The notes under the pieces were generated by a model that was given only the letters and a program-made list of their open reading frames with translations, did not search any database and was not told where the DNA came from. A stretch of DNA of 64,000 nt from Bacteroidales bacterium UBA4295 (GTDB taxonomy: Bacteria; Bacteroidota; Bacteroidia; Bacteroidales; Paludibacteraceae): NCBI GenBank assembly GCA_002395805.1, contig DGVB01000037.1, forward strand, positions 97,239 to 161,238, read 5' to 3'. Made by a program: the position numbers and the translations under genes. This document shows positions 48,407 to 57,485 of the stretch, piece by piece (positions within the stretch are counted from its first letter, which is position 1; the number at the start of each line of letters is the position of its first letter).

Positions 48407-49657
48407 ATGACGATTAAAGATTACAAATTCGCCGGTAAGAAGGCGATCGTTCGTGTGGACTTTAATGTGCCACTCGATGAGAATGGTAAAATCACTGATG
48501 ACACCCGTATTCGCGGTGCGCTGCCTACTCTCAAACACATCCTTGATGAAGGAGGTGCGCTTATTATCATGAGCCATATGGGCAAACCGAAAGGCAAAGT
48601 GCAGGCTAAATTCAGCCTCAGCCAGATCGTTGACGCTGTTGCCGCTGCACTCGGACGTCCCGTTCAGTTCGCTGAGGACTGCGCTAAAGCGCAGGACCAA
48701 GCTGCTGCACTCAAACCGGGTGAGGTCCTGATGCTCGAGAACCTCCGTTTCTATCCGGAAGAGGAAGGTAAACCGGTAGGTATCGAGAAAGAGGATCCTG
48801 CTTACGAGCCCGCTAAGAAAGAGATGAAAGCGCGCCAGAAAGAGTTCGCTAAGACCCTCGCTTCTTACGCAGACTGCTATGTCATGGATGCTTTCGGTAC
48901 TGCTCACCGCAAACATGCTTCTACCGCTGTCATCGCTGACTATTTCGACGCGGACAACAAGATGCTCGGCTTCCTCATGGAGAAAGAGGTAGCAGCTGTT
49001 GATGCTATCCTCAAAGACATCAAACGTCCGTTTGTAGCGATCATGGGCGGCTCGAAAGTATCCTCCAAAATCGGTATCATCGAGAACCTGCTGGGCAAAG
49101 TGGACAAACTGATCCTCTGCGGCGGTATGACTTATACCTTCGCTAAAGCACACGGCGGCGAAATCGGCGGTTCGATTGTAGAGCTCGACAAACTCGATGT
49201 AGCTCTCGGCGTTGAGGAACTGGCTAAGAAGAACGGTGTAGAACTCGTGCTCGCTCCGGATGCTATTTGCGGCGATGATTTCAAGAACGAAGCCAACCAA
49301 AAAGTCTTCCCGTCAGACGCAATCCCCGAGGGATGGCAAGGCATGGATGCCGGTCCTGAGGCACAGAAGAGATTCGCTGCCGCTATCAAGGGCGCCAAGA
49401 CTATTCTTTGGAACGGTCCTGCAGGCGTATTTGAGTTCGATAATTTCTGCGACGGAAGCCGTGCTATCGGTCTTGCTATCGCAGAGGCTACCAAAGAAGG
49501 CGCTTTCTCGCTTATCGGCGGTGGTGACTCCGTTGCATGTGTTAACAAATTCGGTCTCGCTGACCAAGTATCGTATATCTCTACCGGAGGCGGTGCGCTT
49601 CTCGAAGCCATCGAAGGCAAAGTACTCCCGGGTGTAGCTGCTATTAAAGGAGAATAA
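48407..49657 (+). CDS. pgk: phosphoglycerate kinase
   Basis: 416 residues; transfers phosphate from 1,3-bisphosphoglycerate to ADP in glycolysis. Motifs: [87 protein letters not shown] and [14 protein letters not shown]. Normal length. A long insert [20 protein letters not shown] is a common variation. No standard promoter is seen in the 31-nt gap after the DUF6242 gene. Confidence 0.97.
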   Translation: MTIKDYKFAGKKAIVRVDFNVPLDENGKITDDTRIRGALPTLKHILDEGGALIIMSHMGKPKGKVQAKFSLSQIVDAVAAALGRPVQFAEDCAKAQDQAAALKPGEVLMLENLRFYPEEEGKPVGIEKEDPAYEPAKKEMKARQKEFAKTLASYADCYVMDAFGTAHRKHASTAVIADYFDADNKMLGFLMEKEVAAVDAILKDIKRPFVAIMGGSKVSSKIGIIENLLGKVDKLILCGGMTYTFAKAHGGEIGGSIVELDKLDVALGVEELAKKNGVELVLAPDAICGDDFKNEANQKVFPSDAIPEGWQGMDAGPEAQKRFAAAIKGAKTILWNGPAGVFEFDNFCDGSRAIGLAIAEATKEGAFSLIGGGDSVACVNKFGLADQVSYISTGGGALLEAIEGKVLPGVAAIKGE

Positions 49658-49660
49658 GTC

Positions 49661-50083
49661 ATGGAAGTAGTAGGTAAAATTGTTCAGGTTCTGCCCCTGC
49701 AAGAGGGCGTGGGACGAAACGGCAATCCTTGGAAACTGCAAGGCTATGTACTGGAGACCGTAGAGAACTATCCCCGCAAAGTGCATTTTGAGGTATTTGG
49801 CGAGGACCGTATCAAAGCGAACCCGTGCGAACTGGACCAACTCGTTACCGTTTCTTTCGACATCGAGAGCCGTGAGTTCAACGGCCGTTGGTATACCTCT
49901 ATCCGTGCTTGGAAAATCCAGCAAGGCGATATGACACAGGCCGCTGCGCCTGCTGCCGCTCCGGCTGCGCCCGCTGCACCTGCAGCTCCTGCCGCTCCTG
50001 CCGCTCCTGCCGCTCCGGCTGCTCCGGTCAATGTTGATCCGTTTGACGCAACCGCTGATGGCACGAGCGATCTGCCCTTCTAA
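49661..50083 (+). CDS. DUF3127 OB-fold protein with SSB-like acidic tip
   Basis: 140 residues. Residues 1-90 match the DUF3127 family (GKIVQVLPLQEGVGRNGNPW, VHFEVFGEDRI, REFNGRWYTSIRAWKIQQ), a small Bacteroidota OB-like domain. A linker of about 35 residues of Ala-Pro repeats follows, then an acidic tip ending TSDLPF. This layout, OB fold, flexible linker and terminal D-x-P-F, mirrors single-stranded DNA-binding protein, whose DDDIPF tip recruits repair enzymes. Binding to single-stranded nucleic acid is therefore a reasonable hypothesis; recO lies two genes downstream. The stop overlaps the next start by 1 nt. Confidence 0.8.
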   Translation: MEVVGKIVQVLPLQEGVGRNGNPWKLQGYVLETVENYPRKVHFEVFGEDRIKANPCELDQLVTVSFDIESREFNGRWYTSIRAWKIQQGDMTQAAAPAAAPAAPAAPAAPAAPAAPAAPAAPVNVDPFDATADGTSDLPF

Positions 50084-51036
50084 TGCGCCGGTGGATTAAA
50101 ATCATAGTACCTATAGTCTTGTTAGCGGGTGGCGCTATTATCTGCGCCATCCGCTGGCAAGCATGGTTCGGCATACCTGCTGAACCCCAATGGCGAGGCG
50201 AAGAAATGCACTTCGTCTTCCCCGCTTTTGAACAGGACTCCACACCGGAGTCTCTGGATATACTTGTTCTCGGAGATATCCATAGCCAACTCACCTCCGC
50301 TGACTATGATTCCCTTGCTGCACGGGTGCCGCAGGCGGATATAGTAGCGCAGGCCGGCGACTGGATGGAGAGGGGACAACATTATTATCAGCAACTCCTC
50401 TTCCGCGAATGGACCCGCAGCGCTTTGGCGAATATCCCGGTCATCAGTTGCCCCGGCAATCATGAGTATTCAAAAGGACTACACAAGACGCTCTCTCCTC
50501 TCTGGAGCGAGACGTTCACCTACCCTGCTAACGGACCGAAAGCCGTGCCTGGAGCCAGTTATTTCGTGGACCTGCCTCATTTGAGGTTCATCGTTATTGA
50601 CACGAATCCGCTGAATCGGCTGGTTTATCTCACACGCACCCTGACATGGCTCCGCGAATTGCAGAAAGAAGCGCAGGATCGCTATGTGGTAGTGATGATG
50701 CACCATCCTGTGCTCTCTGTCGGCAAAGGACGAGCTAATCCGATGGTCTATTCTGCCTTCCGCCATGCGCTGGGTGAAGCGGATTTGGTGATAGCCGGAC
50801 ATGACCATAGCTACATGCGCCATACGCCTTTCGTCGTCCTCAATACGGCAGGAAAACCTAAACAACAACGCAAACACATAAATGCCGAAGTATCTGACAC
50901 TATTCCGGTATATGGCGTCTTAACTGTCGCCAACGACCAGCCATCCATCATCAATCATCAATCACAAATGGTGTTCCGCGTCTTTTCTCTAAAAGACGGC
51001 GAACTCCTGGACTCCCTTTATGTTGACCACCACTGA
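50083..51036 (+). CDS. membrane-anchored metallophosphoesterase
   Basis: 317 residues. An N-terminal membrane helix (IIVPIVLLAGGAIICAI), then the calcineurin-type metal motifs LVLGDIHSQ, AQAGDWMERG (usual GDxxD replaced by GDxxER), CPGNHEYS, VMMHHPVL and IAGHDHSYM. The active site probably faces the periplasm; substrate unknown. Residues PSIINHQSQ near the end are encoded by an ATCATCAATCATCAATCA-type repeat (50939-50970). Overlaps recO by 17 nt. Confidence 0.82.
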   Translation: MRRWIKIIVPIVLLAGGAIICAIRWQAWFGIPAEPQWRGEEMHFVFPAFEQDSTPESLDILVLGDIHSQLTSADYDSLAARVPQADIVAQAGDWMERGQHYYQQLLFREWTRSALANIPVISCPGNHEYSKGLHKTLSPLWSETFTYPANGPKAVPGASYFVDLPHLRFIVIDTNPLNRLVYLTRTLTWLRELQKEAQDRYVVVMMHHPVLSVGKGRANPMVYSAFRHALGEADLVIAGHDHSYMRHTPFVVLNTAGKPKQQRKHINAEVSDTIPVYGVLTVANDQPSIINHQSQMVFRVFSLKDGELLDSLYVDHH

Positions 51037-51580
51037 TGCGATAGTACTGTCGCTTCAGCCGCACTCGGACAAAGCGCACCTCCTCCATGCTTATACGCGC
51101 GCAGGCGGACGCGTTAACTATATGGTGTACGGATTAGGGAAGAAAAACACCGCCGGACGATACTCTCCGCTCTCTCTGCTGCAGATCACCACGGACGAAC
51201 GTTCAATCCGCACGGCGCAGTTGGCATACGTACCGCGCACTATTGATACGGATCCTTATAAACGAACAATTGCGCTTTTCATCAGCGAAGTGCTCTATCA
51301 TGTGCTTCGCCATCCGATGCCGGACGAGCCGATGTATAATTTCCTTACTGAAGCCGTTCAAACGCTGGATGAGACCTCAGACCCTCGGAATTTTCATCTC
51401 CGTTTTCTAATGGACTTCGCTGCCAAACTCGGTTTTGCGATGGAGGAAGAACCGGTTTTACCTTCTTCCAGAAAAGCCCGGCAAGAACAACTGCGATCTC
51501 TTTGCGCATACTTCGCTGAACACGTAGAAACATGGCAAGAGCCCAAATCAATTGAGGTATTAATGGAGGTTTTTGACTAA
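51020..51580 (+). CDS. recO: DNA repair protein RecO, short form
   Basis: 186 residues. The N-terminal OB domain is clear (TTTDAIVLSLQPHSDKAHLL, RVNYMVYGLGKKNTAGRY), followed by a helical domain (LFISEVLYHVLRHPMPDEPM, LRFLMDFAAKLGF). RecO usually has 230-250 residues with a C-terminal part that often carries a zinc finger; here the protein stops early. RecO loads RecA with RecR and works on SSB-coated DNA. Confidence 0.85.
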   Translation: MLTTTDAIVLSLQPHSDKAHLLHAYTRAGGRVNYMVYGLGKKNTAGRYSPLSLLQITTDERSIRTAQLAYVPRTIDTDPYKRTIALFISEVLYHVLRHPMPDEPMYNFLTEAVQTLDETSDPRNFHLRFLMDFAAKLGFAMEEEPVLPSSRKARQEQLRSLCAYFAEHVETWQEPKSIEVLMEVFD

Positions 51581-51615
51581 AAATGCATATAAAAAGCAAA
51601 AAAAATGCAAATTTT

Positions 51616-51647
51616 TTTGGTCAATTCAAAAAAAAGTAGTACTTTTG
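51616..51647 (+). promoter_or_regulatory. promoter of rpmH
   Basis: TTTG (51616-51619), 20-nt spacer, TACTTTTG (51640-51647). Confidence 0.8.
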
Positions 51648-51668
51648 CAGTCCATTTTGTGTAAACCC

Positions 51669-51684
51669 GTCCTCGTGAGAGGAC
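51669..51684 (+). promoter_or_regulatory. rpmH leader hairpin
   Basis: GTCCTC-GTGA-GAGGAC: 6-bp stem closed by a GNRA-type tetraloop, 20 nt before the rpmH start, in a leader of about 50 nt. It might be an autoregulatory ribosomal-protein leader or only an mRNA-stabilising stem. Confidence 0.5.
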
Positions 51685-51703
51685 ATAAATACAATAAAGA
51701 GCA

Positions 51704-51862
51704 ATGAAACGTACATTCCAACCTTCCCAACGCAAGCGTCGTAACAAACACGGCTTCTTGGAGAGAATGGCTACCGCTAACGGTCGCCGAGTATTGGCTG
51801 CACGCCGGGCTAAAGGTCGCAAGAAACTGACTGTAGCTGACGAGGGACGCCACAAATTTTAA
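51704..51862 (+). CDS. rpmH: 50S ribosomal protein L34
   Basis: 52 residues: [20 protein letters not shown], then [20 protein letters not shown] and [12 protein letters not shown]. It matches bL34 throughout, with the usual MKRTxQPS start and NGRxVLxxRRxKGR core. The stop overlaps the rbfA start by 1 nt (TAATG). The usual neighbour dnaA is absent; here it is grouped with rbfA. Confidence 0.97.
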   Translation: MKRTFQPSQRKRRNKHGFLERMATANGRRVLAARRAKGRKKLTVADEGRHKF

Positions 51863-52197
51863 TGGAGTCAACTAGACAACACAAGATCGCTCGTCTGATT
51901 CAAAAAGACATGAGCGACATCCTTTTGCGATACGCGCGCACGCTTCACGGAACATTGATTTCCGTTAGCGAAGTGCGCGTGTCGCCTGATTTGTCTATTG
52001 CGCACATCTATCTCTCTATTTTCCCGCAGGATAAAGTACAGGAGACTATGGCGCTTATAGACGAGAATTGTCATCGCTTCCGCGGTGAACTTGGCACATT
52101 GGAACGTCACCAATTGCGCATTATTCCTGAAATCGTCTTCCATCTGGACGACACTATAGATCGTATGGAGCGCATTGATGAACTACTCTCGCATTGA
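51862..52197 (+). CDS. rbfA: 30S ribosome-binding factor A
   Basis: 111 residues. RbfA assists late 16S rRNA maturation on the 30S subunit. The KH-like fold is recognisable: RQHKIARLIQKDMSDILL, LISVSEVRVSPDLSIAHIYL, LRIIPEIVFHLDDTIDRMER (the conserved P-E-I-x-F-x-x-D-x-S/T element). Co-transcribed with rpmH; overlaps the next gene by 20 nt. Confidence 0.93.
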   Translation: MESTRQHKIARLIQKDMSDILLRYARTLHGTLISVSEVRVSPDLSIAHIYLSIFPQDKVQETMALIDENCHRFRGELGTLERHQLRIIPEIVFHLDDTIDRMERIDELLSH

Positions 52198-53401
52198 ATC
52201 CCATATCGCCTGGCGATACCTTTTCTCTAAGAAAGGACATAATGCCATTAATATCGTATCCGGTATTAGTGCGGCTGCGGTGGCTGTCGTTACTGCAGCT
52301 ATGATATGCGTGCTCAGCGTGATGAACGGATTCGGAGTGCTCGTAGAGCATATGTTCTCTGAGTTCGATCCTGCGATGATGGTAGTGCCCGCACACGGAC
52401 AGACTTTGCGTACGGACGCAGAGCCTGTCGTTTCTTTATACGCGCGCGAAGACATAGAGGCTGTCTCTATGCAACTGGAGCAAACGGCGCTGGTGCGATA
52501 CAAAGATCACCAACTGCCCGCGCGCGTCATGGGCGTCGATTCGCTATTCACCTCTACCGCGCATATCGACTCTATCATCACGGACGGATTTTATTCTGTC
52601 TGGGACGGCGCCTTCGACCGCGCTGTTCTGGGACGCGGCCTGGCTGCACAGATCGGCATCAACGCCCATTTCACAGGAGCGCTCCATCTCTATGCTCCCG
52701 AGCGCAACGGACGGATCAATATGCTGCGACCGGATAAATCGCTCAGGCACGAACATGCTTTCATTGCCGGCACTTTTGCGGTCAACCAACTGGAGTATGA
52801 CGACCAACTGATGCTCGTCTCGCTGCCGTTGGCACAACGGCTCTTCGATTTTGACGAACATACCGCCACTGCCCTTCGCATCCAGCCGAAGGAAGGAGTG
52901 AAAATTTCTAATCTCAAATCTCAGATAGCAAATCTCTTGGGAAAAGAGTACAAAGTACTGGATCGATACGAACAGCAAGAAGATTTCTTCCGCATCTTAG
53001 GCATTGAGAAACTGCTGACGATTCTGCTGCTGGTCTTCATTCTCATTATTGCCAGTTTCAATATCATCGGTTCGCTCTCAATGCTTATCATCGATAAGAC
53101 CGAGGACATCCGTATTCTCTCCAATTTAGGAGCCGGCGAATCTACTATCCGCCGTATTTTCCTGCTGGAAGGATGGTTTATCTCTTCGCTCGGTACACTC
53201 TCCGGACTGATCTTAGGGGTGCTCCTGTGCCTGGGACAGCAACATTTCGGATGGCTCACTCTGGGCGATGGCGCCGAATATGTCATCTCCGCATACCCTG
53301 TACAAGTCCAAGCGTGGGATATTCTCTTGGTCGCTGTGATCGTACTGGCTTTGGGATTCGTTGCGGCGTGGTATCCTTCTCATAAAATGAAAATCGCATG
53401 A
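52178..53401 (+). CDS. LolC/LolE-type lipoprotein-releasing ABC permease
   Basis: Start at 52178 (MNYSRIESHIAWRYLFSKKG). 407 residues with the FtsX/MacB fold: the family N-terminus IAWRYLFSKKGHNAINIVSG, a first membrane helix, a long periplasmic domain (about 50-270) and three C-terminal helices (LLTILLLVFILIIASFNIIG, FISSLGTLSGLILGVLL, ILLVAVIVLALGFVAAWYP). With an ATPase (LolD-type, not here) it extracts lipoproteins toward the outer membrane. ISNLKSQIANLL in the periplasmic domain is encoded by a simple-repeat insert (52904-52938). Confidence 0.88.
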   Translation: MNYSRIESHIAWRYLFSKKGHNAINIVSGISAAAVAVVTAAMICVLSVMNGFGVLVEHMFSEFDPAMMVVPAHGQTLRTDAEPVVSLYAREDIEAVSMQLEQTALVRYKDHQLPARVMGVDSLFTSTAHIDSIITDGFYSVWDGAFDRAVLGRGLAAQIGINAHFTGALHLYAPERNGRINMLRPDKSLRHEHAFIAGTFAVNQLEYDDQLMLVSLPLAQRLFDFDEHTATALRIQPKEGVKISNLKSQIANLLGKEYKVLDRYEQQEDFFRILGIEKLLTILLLVFILIIASFNIIGSLSMLIIDKTEDIRILSNLGAGESTIRRIFLLEGWFISSLGTLSGLILGVLLCLGQQHFGWLTLGDGAEYVISAYPVQVQAWDILLVAVIVLALGFVAAWYPSHKMKIA

Positions 53402-53934
53402 AAAAGATAGTTATTCTTCCTGTTTTGGCGGGGATAGTCTTGGCTTTTATCTCCTGCCGACCTTCCTCTCCTTCGGCTTATCGCGGTCTGCCTAAGACCT
53501 ATGCCACAGCCTATACCACAGCCTATGGCAATTGCTATGACTCTATTGCCGCAGCAGTCATCATGCTCGATCTCTATTCCGACGGACTGGAGCTGACGAA
53601 GGAAAATGGTATTCAGGGAACGGGATATAATCTCTGTTTCTCGGATGTATTGGTGCCGGATTCTCTCCTGGAAGAAGGAGAATATCGGTCTGCAAACACA
53701 GCCGAACCTTTCACATTCCTTGCGGGCCGCAGCTACGAGGGTTATCCGCATGGCGCATATATTCTGAATATTGAGGAGGACAAGATAAAGAACATCCAGT
53801 TAGTGGACTCCGGTTCGTTCGTTTATCGCAACGACAGCCTTCTTTTCACCCTCTATTATCGCAATACTTACGGCGGCAAAGCTACGTATCAATGCTCTTT
53901 CGCCGGCACGCTCATCCCATGGCAAAACCGTTAA
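53398..53934 (+). CDS. lipoprotein of unknown function
   Basis: 178 residues. Lipobox GIVLAFISC (Cys20), then [11 protein letters not shown]. The mature domain is beta-rich ([40 protein letters not shown]). No family recognised. It is coupled to the Lol-type permease by a 4-nt overlap, and overlaps xerD by 16 nt. Confidence 0.72.
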   Translation: MKKIVILPVLAGIVLAFISCRPSSPSAYRGLPKTYATAYTTAYGNCYDSIAAAVIMLDLYSDGLELTKENGIQGTGYNLCFSDVLVPDSLLEEGEYRSANTAEPFTFLAGRSYEGYPHGAYILNIEEDKIKNIQLVDSGSFVYRNDSLLFTLYYRNTYGGKATYQCSFAGTLIPWQNR

Positions 53935-54836
53935 AAGACAAAGACCAACTCTTTCGCGAATACCATACCTACCTGCGTTTGGAGCGAGGGTATTCGGAGA
54001 ATACCATTGAGGGATACGAGATGGATCTGGATAAACTGCGCACCTATGGTGAGGAGCATGGGATGGATATTGTGCATATGACTTTCGACCAGCTGCAGGA
54101 TTTCATCTTTGATGCTTTTAAAGATGTTAAATCGGAGGCTACTCAGGCCCGTGTTCTGGCGGGTGTTCATGCCTGGTTTCGGTTTCTGCTGTACAAAGAT
54201 TATATTGTGCAAGACCCGTCCGAACTGCTGGAAGGGCCGCGTAAATCCAAACATCTGCCTACTGTCTTGACGCTGGACGAAGTGAACCGTATGATGGCGG
54301 CAATCGATCTCTCCTCCAATGAGGGACATCGTAACCGCGCTATGATGGAGATGCTGTACGGCAGCGGCCTGCGTGTAAGCGAACTGGTCAATCTGCAACT
54401 CAGCAAGATCTATCTCTCCGATCATTACATGCTGATCGAAGGCAAAGGCTCCAAACAGAGGCTTGTACCTATCTCTCCGGTAGCGGAAGAGTGGTTCGGT
54501 TATTGGATGCAAGAGCGTGCTACATGGCCGCTCAAGCCCGAATCGCGCGATATTGCTTTCGTTAACCGGTACGGTCGGCCGCTCACGCGAGCTATGGTCT
54601 TTACGATCGTACGGCGGCTATGCGCAGAGGCAGGTATTACCAAAACCGTCTCGCCGCACACCCTACGCCATTCGTTTGCTACCCATCTGCTGCAGAACGG
54701 AGCGGATCTGCGTGTCATCCAGCAACTCCTTGGCCATGAAGATCTGGCTACCACCGAGATTTATACGCATTTGGACGTACAGGATTTGCGCGAAGCCATC
54801 CTGCAATGCCATCCGGAGAACAAATTGAAAGGTTAG
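53919..54836 (+). CDS. xerD: tyrosine recombinase XerC/XerD
   Basis: Start at 53919 ([20 protein letters not shown]). 305 residues, the usual size. SAM-like N-terminal domain ([20 protein letters not shown]) and catalytic domain with Arg in [13 protein letters not shown], Lys in IEGKGSKQR, His-x2-Arg in [14 protein letters not shown], His in [10 protein letters not shown] and nucleophile Tyr in EIYTHLD. It resolves chromosome dimers at dif. No element-type neighbours, so a housekeeping Xer rather than an integrase. Confidence 0.93.
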   Translation: MAKPLKDKDQLFREYHTYLRLERGYSENTIEGYEMDLDKLRTYGEEHGMDIVHMTFDQLQDFIFDAFKDVKSEATQARVLAGVHAWFRFLLYKDYIVQDPSELLEGPRKSKHLPTVLTLDEVNRMMAAIDLSSNEGHRNRAMMEMLYGSGLRVSELVNLQLSKIYLSDHYMLIEGKGSKQRLVPISPVAEEWFGYWMQERATWPLKPESRDIAFVNRYGRPLTRAMVFTIVRRLCAEAGITKTVSPHTLRHSFATHLLQNGADLRVIQQLLGHEDLATTEIYTHLDVQDLREAILQCHPENKLKG

Positions 54837-57154
54837 TGTTTGGAAAACTTCGCATAGGATTCTTTGTACTTTGTACTTTGTCGCTTTGTACTTTTCGTTG
54901 CTTCGCGATCGAGACTATTATCGTGGGCGAAATAGTGAATGAGACCACAGGCGAAGCAATCCCGAATGTCAACATCCGTTTCCGCGGGACGAAGATCGGC
55001 ACCACCTCTGATGAGAACGGCTCGTATGCCCTGCGCGTAGATATGCAGGCTAAGGCACAACTCATCTTCTCTGCCGTCGGCTATTACACCCAGCGGTTTG
55101 ATATCGAGCCGGGAGCTATGGCAGGCCTGCAAGTGGCGATGCGGGAGAAAGTAGCTACACTTACCGAAGTGGTGGTAGCCCCGAACGAAAACCCTGCCCT
55201 CGAACTGCTACGGCAAGTGCGTGCGCATAGACCGGAAAACGACCGAACCCTCCATCCGGAGAACGCCACTACCGCCCGACGGGAACAGACGCTCTATATA
55301 TCGCATATCAACAAAAAACACCTCCGACGCGCGCTATGGCGCAGCCTGCAAGCAGGTATGATCGCACAGGAAGACTCCACCTATATCATGCCGCTCTACC
55401 GCGAGACACAGTCCTTCCGACTCAGCGGTAAAGAGATGATTCCTGCGAATGACCAACGTACCCAGGCTTTGATCCTCACCTCCACCGATTATTCTTCGCT
55501 TCTCGGCGGGGAAGGAAATCTCAATTTCTATGCCCCTTCCGTCTCGCTTATGGGACATGCCTTCCTCTCGCCTCTCGCCACTTCAGGAAACCTCTATTAC
55601 CGCTATTATTTGATCGGCGAAGACACCATCCATTTCCGCACACGAAATCCGTTTTACGCCACTTTCAACGGAGAAATGGTGATTGATACCGCTACGTTTG
55701 CGCTCAGATCCATCCGGGCATATGTGCCGGCCGAAGTGGCTGTCAATTACGTCAACACCCTGCATATCTCGCAATCTCTCCTGCCGGATGGCACGATTGC
55801 ATACGAACATATCTCCGCGCTCCTCGATTTTGCCATCAAAACCCAACAAGCCGGTACCGTCTTTCCTACCCTACTCATCAATACGAGTTTGAGTAATCCG
55901 GCAGCGAACGACATGAGCGGTCTTACAGCAGAGCAGTCTTACAGCGATAGCGGTCCTATAGGCAAAGCCGATCCCTCTTCCGACTCCGCATTTGCAGCCC
56001 TTGATTCGCTGCCGATCGTACGAACCGCGAAGTTCTTTGCTACTGTCGCCACGACCGGATATATCCCTACCGGCACACCGGTGGATATCGGTCATGTGGA
56101 GGAGATTCTGCAGGTTAACTCCCATGAAGGAGTCCATTTCGGTCTGCCTTTCCGTACCAACGAACGGTTCTCGAAAATCGTCTCTTTGGAGGCTTCCGTC
56201 GGATATGGTATCAAAGGTCGCTCGCCGAAAGGGATGGGACGGATCTCCGTCAATCTGCCTACCGCTCGCAAAAACATCATGCAACTGGAGTATAACGACC
56301 GATATGTCTGGTCCGAAGTGGATGATTTCGACCGCCTGCTGCGCGAGAACTCTATGGGATGGGGCAATTTTGATTTCACGGCCTATGCCTTCGAAGCCCT
56401 GCATCGCGACAGCCTCTATGTCAACACGGCTATCCGTCAACGACAAATCCAGTTTCATTGGTTTGCAGACTGGACTCCGCATCTCGAGACGCACGCTTAT
56501 ATTCGCGCCGGATGGCAGGAAGGATACGCTTATCAGTCGCTCTCCGCTATTGCGCGTCTCAGCTGGGGAGAACGCAAATACGACGGATTCTTCATGCGCC
56601 GCTATGCCTATTCGAATCGATACCCCGTACTCTATTTAGGGTTCGAAACCGGCCATTGGGACGAAGGGCTGTACGCCCACCTGCGTGTCATGCTTACCCA
56701 GCACGCAAATCTCGGCATGGGCGGGACACTCGACTATGCGCTCCAGGGAGGTGCTGTCTTCGGAACGGTTCCTGACGCTTTTCTCTGGCAGGCCTCTGCT
56801 AACCAAGGCTATGCCTACGATCCTTACCGCTTCACATTCCTGCATGGACGGCAACTGCTCGCTGACAAATACGTAGCGTTGCAAACCGAATGGAACGGCC
56901 ATGGCATCCTCTTCAATCTCATTCCCGGTATCCGGTGGCTCCATCTGCGCGAACTGGTCGAAGCCAAAATAGCATACGGATACCTGAGTAAACAGAACCC
57001 TTCCCTGCTGCATCTCAACCCGGGTCACTCCTTTTATGCCGAGATAGGCGTCGGAATCGGCAATATTCTACGGGTATGCGATCTCTATTCTATCTGGTCC
57101 CTCTCGCCGGAAATTCATTGGGGTATGCGTTTTCGCATCCATTTGGGCTTGTAG
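54836..57154 (+). CDS. DUF5686 / carboxypeptidase-regulatory-like outer-membrane protein
   Basis: Two starts are possible: ATG at 54806 inside xerD, or GTG at 54836 overlapping its stop; the latter directly precedes the signal peptide FGKLRIGFFVLCTLSLCTFR and is preferred. About 772 residues: CarboxypepD_reg-like domain (IIVGEIVNETTGEAIPNVNI, GTTSDENGSYAL), then a long region and C-terminal strands of a beta barrel (LYLGFETGHWDEGLYAHLRV, SLSPEIHWGMRFRIHLG) as in DUF5686 proteins. TonB-receptor-like topology without a plug. The signal peptide's hydrophobic core is encoded by a TTTGTACTTTGTAC simple repeat (54862-54895). Confidence 0.82.
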   Translation: MFGKLRIGFFVLCTLSLCTFRCFAIETIIVGEIVNETTGEAIPNVNIRFRGTKIGTTSDENGSYALRVDMQAKAQLIFSAVGYYTQRFDIEPGAMAGLQVAMREKVATLTEVVVAPNENPALELLRQVRAHRPENDRTLHPENATTARREQTLYISHINKKHLRRALWRSLQAGMIAQEDSTYIMPLYRETQSFRLSGKEMIPANDQRTQALILTSTDYSSLLGGEGNLNFYAPSVSLMGHAFLSPLATSGNLYYRYYLIGEDTIHFRTRNPFYATFNGEMVIDTATFALRSIRAYVPAEVAVNYVNTLHISQSLLPDGTIAYEHISALLDFAIKTQQAGTVFPTLLINTSLSNPAANDMSGLTAEQSYSDSGPIGKADPSSDSAFAALDSLPIVRTAKFFATVATTGYIPTGTPVDIGHVEEILQVNSHEGVHFGLPFRTNERFSKIVSLEASVGYGIKGRSPKGMGRISVNLPTARKNIMQLEYNDRYVWSEVDDFDRLLRENSMGWGNFDFTAYAFEALHRDSLYVNTAIRQRQIQFHWFADWTPHLETHAYIRAGWQEGYAYQSLSAIARLSWGERKYDGFFMRRYAYSNRYPVLYLGFETGHWDEGLYAHLRVMLTQHANLGMGGTLDYALQGGAVFGTVPDAFLWQASANQGYAYDPYRFTFLHGRQLLADKYVALQTEWNGHGILFNLIPGIRWLHLRELVEAKIAYGYLSKQNPSLLHLNPGHSFYAEIGVGIGNILRVCDLYSIWSLSPEIHWGMRFRIHLGL

Positions 57155-57211
57155 TGGTATGATTTTTGTAGTATGAAATTTGGAAACAAACACTAAAAAA
57201 CAGATACAATT

Positions 57212-57463
57212 ATGGCAGTAGAAAAGAAATTGACTCGCTCTTCCAATAAGATCTTGGCAGGCGTTTGCGGCGGTATCGCCGAGTATTTTGATGTAGATCC
57301 TACGCTCGTTCGCGCAATCTACGCTATCCTGGCGATCTTCACTACCGGTTTTCCCGGACTTCTTCTTTACATCATTCTGATGCTGATCATGCCGGCTGCG
57401 CCTGCAAAGAACAACATCGAGGATGTGAAATTCGAAGACGCCACAAAAAAAGAGGACAAGTAA
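57212..57463 (+). CDS. PspC domain protein
   Basis: 83 residues: KKLTRSSNKILAGVCGGIAE, YFDVDPTLVRAIYAILAIFT and one transmembrane region (FPGLLLYIILMLIMPA). PspC proteins sit in the inner membrane and sense or answer envelope stress. Monocistronic; a terminator overlaps its stop codon. It faces an operon with other small envelope proteins (YtxH, holin-like). Confidence 0.9.
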   Translation: MAVEKKLTRSSNKILAGVCGGIAEYFDVDPTLVRAIYAILAIFTTGFPGLLLYIILMLIMPAAPAKNNIEDVKFEDATKKEDK

Positions 57464-57478
57464 TCGTCCTCTTTTTTA
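57443..57478. terminator. bidirectional terminator overlapping the pspC stop
   Basis: AGAGGAC (57451-57457) pairs with GTCCTCT (57466-57472), flanked by A8 and T6. The pspC stop TAA lies in the loop. Confidence 0.85.
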
Positions 57479-57485
57479 TGTCCGC

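Noticed and set aside
53919-54836. xerD as the integrase of a mobile element
   Set aside because: Neighbours are housekeeping envelope and ribosome genes, length and motifs fit chromosomal Xer, and no att-like repeats or tRNA are adjacent.
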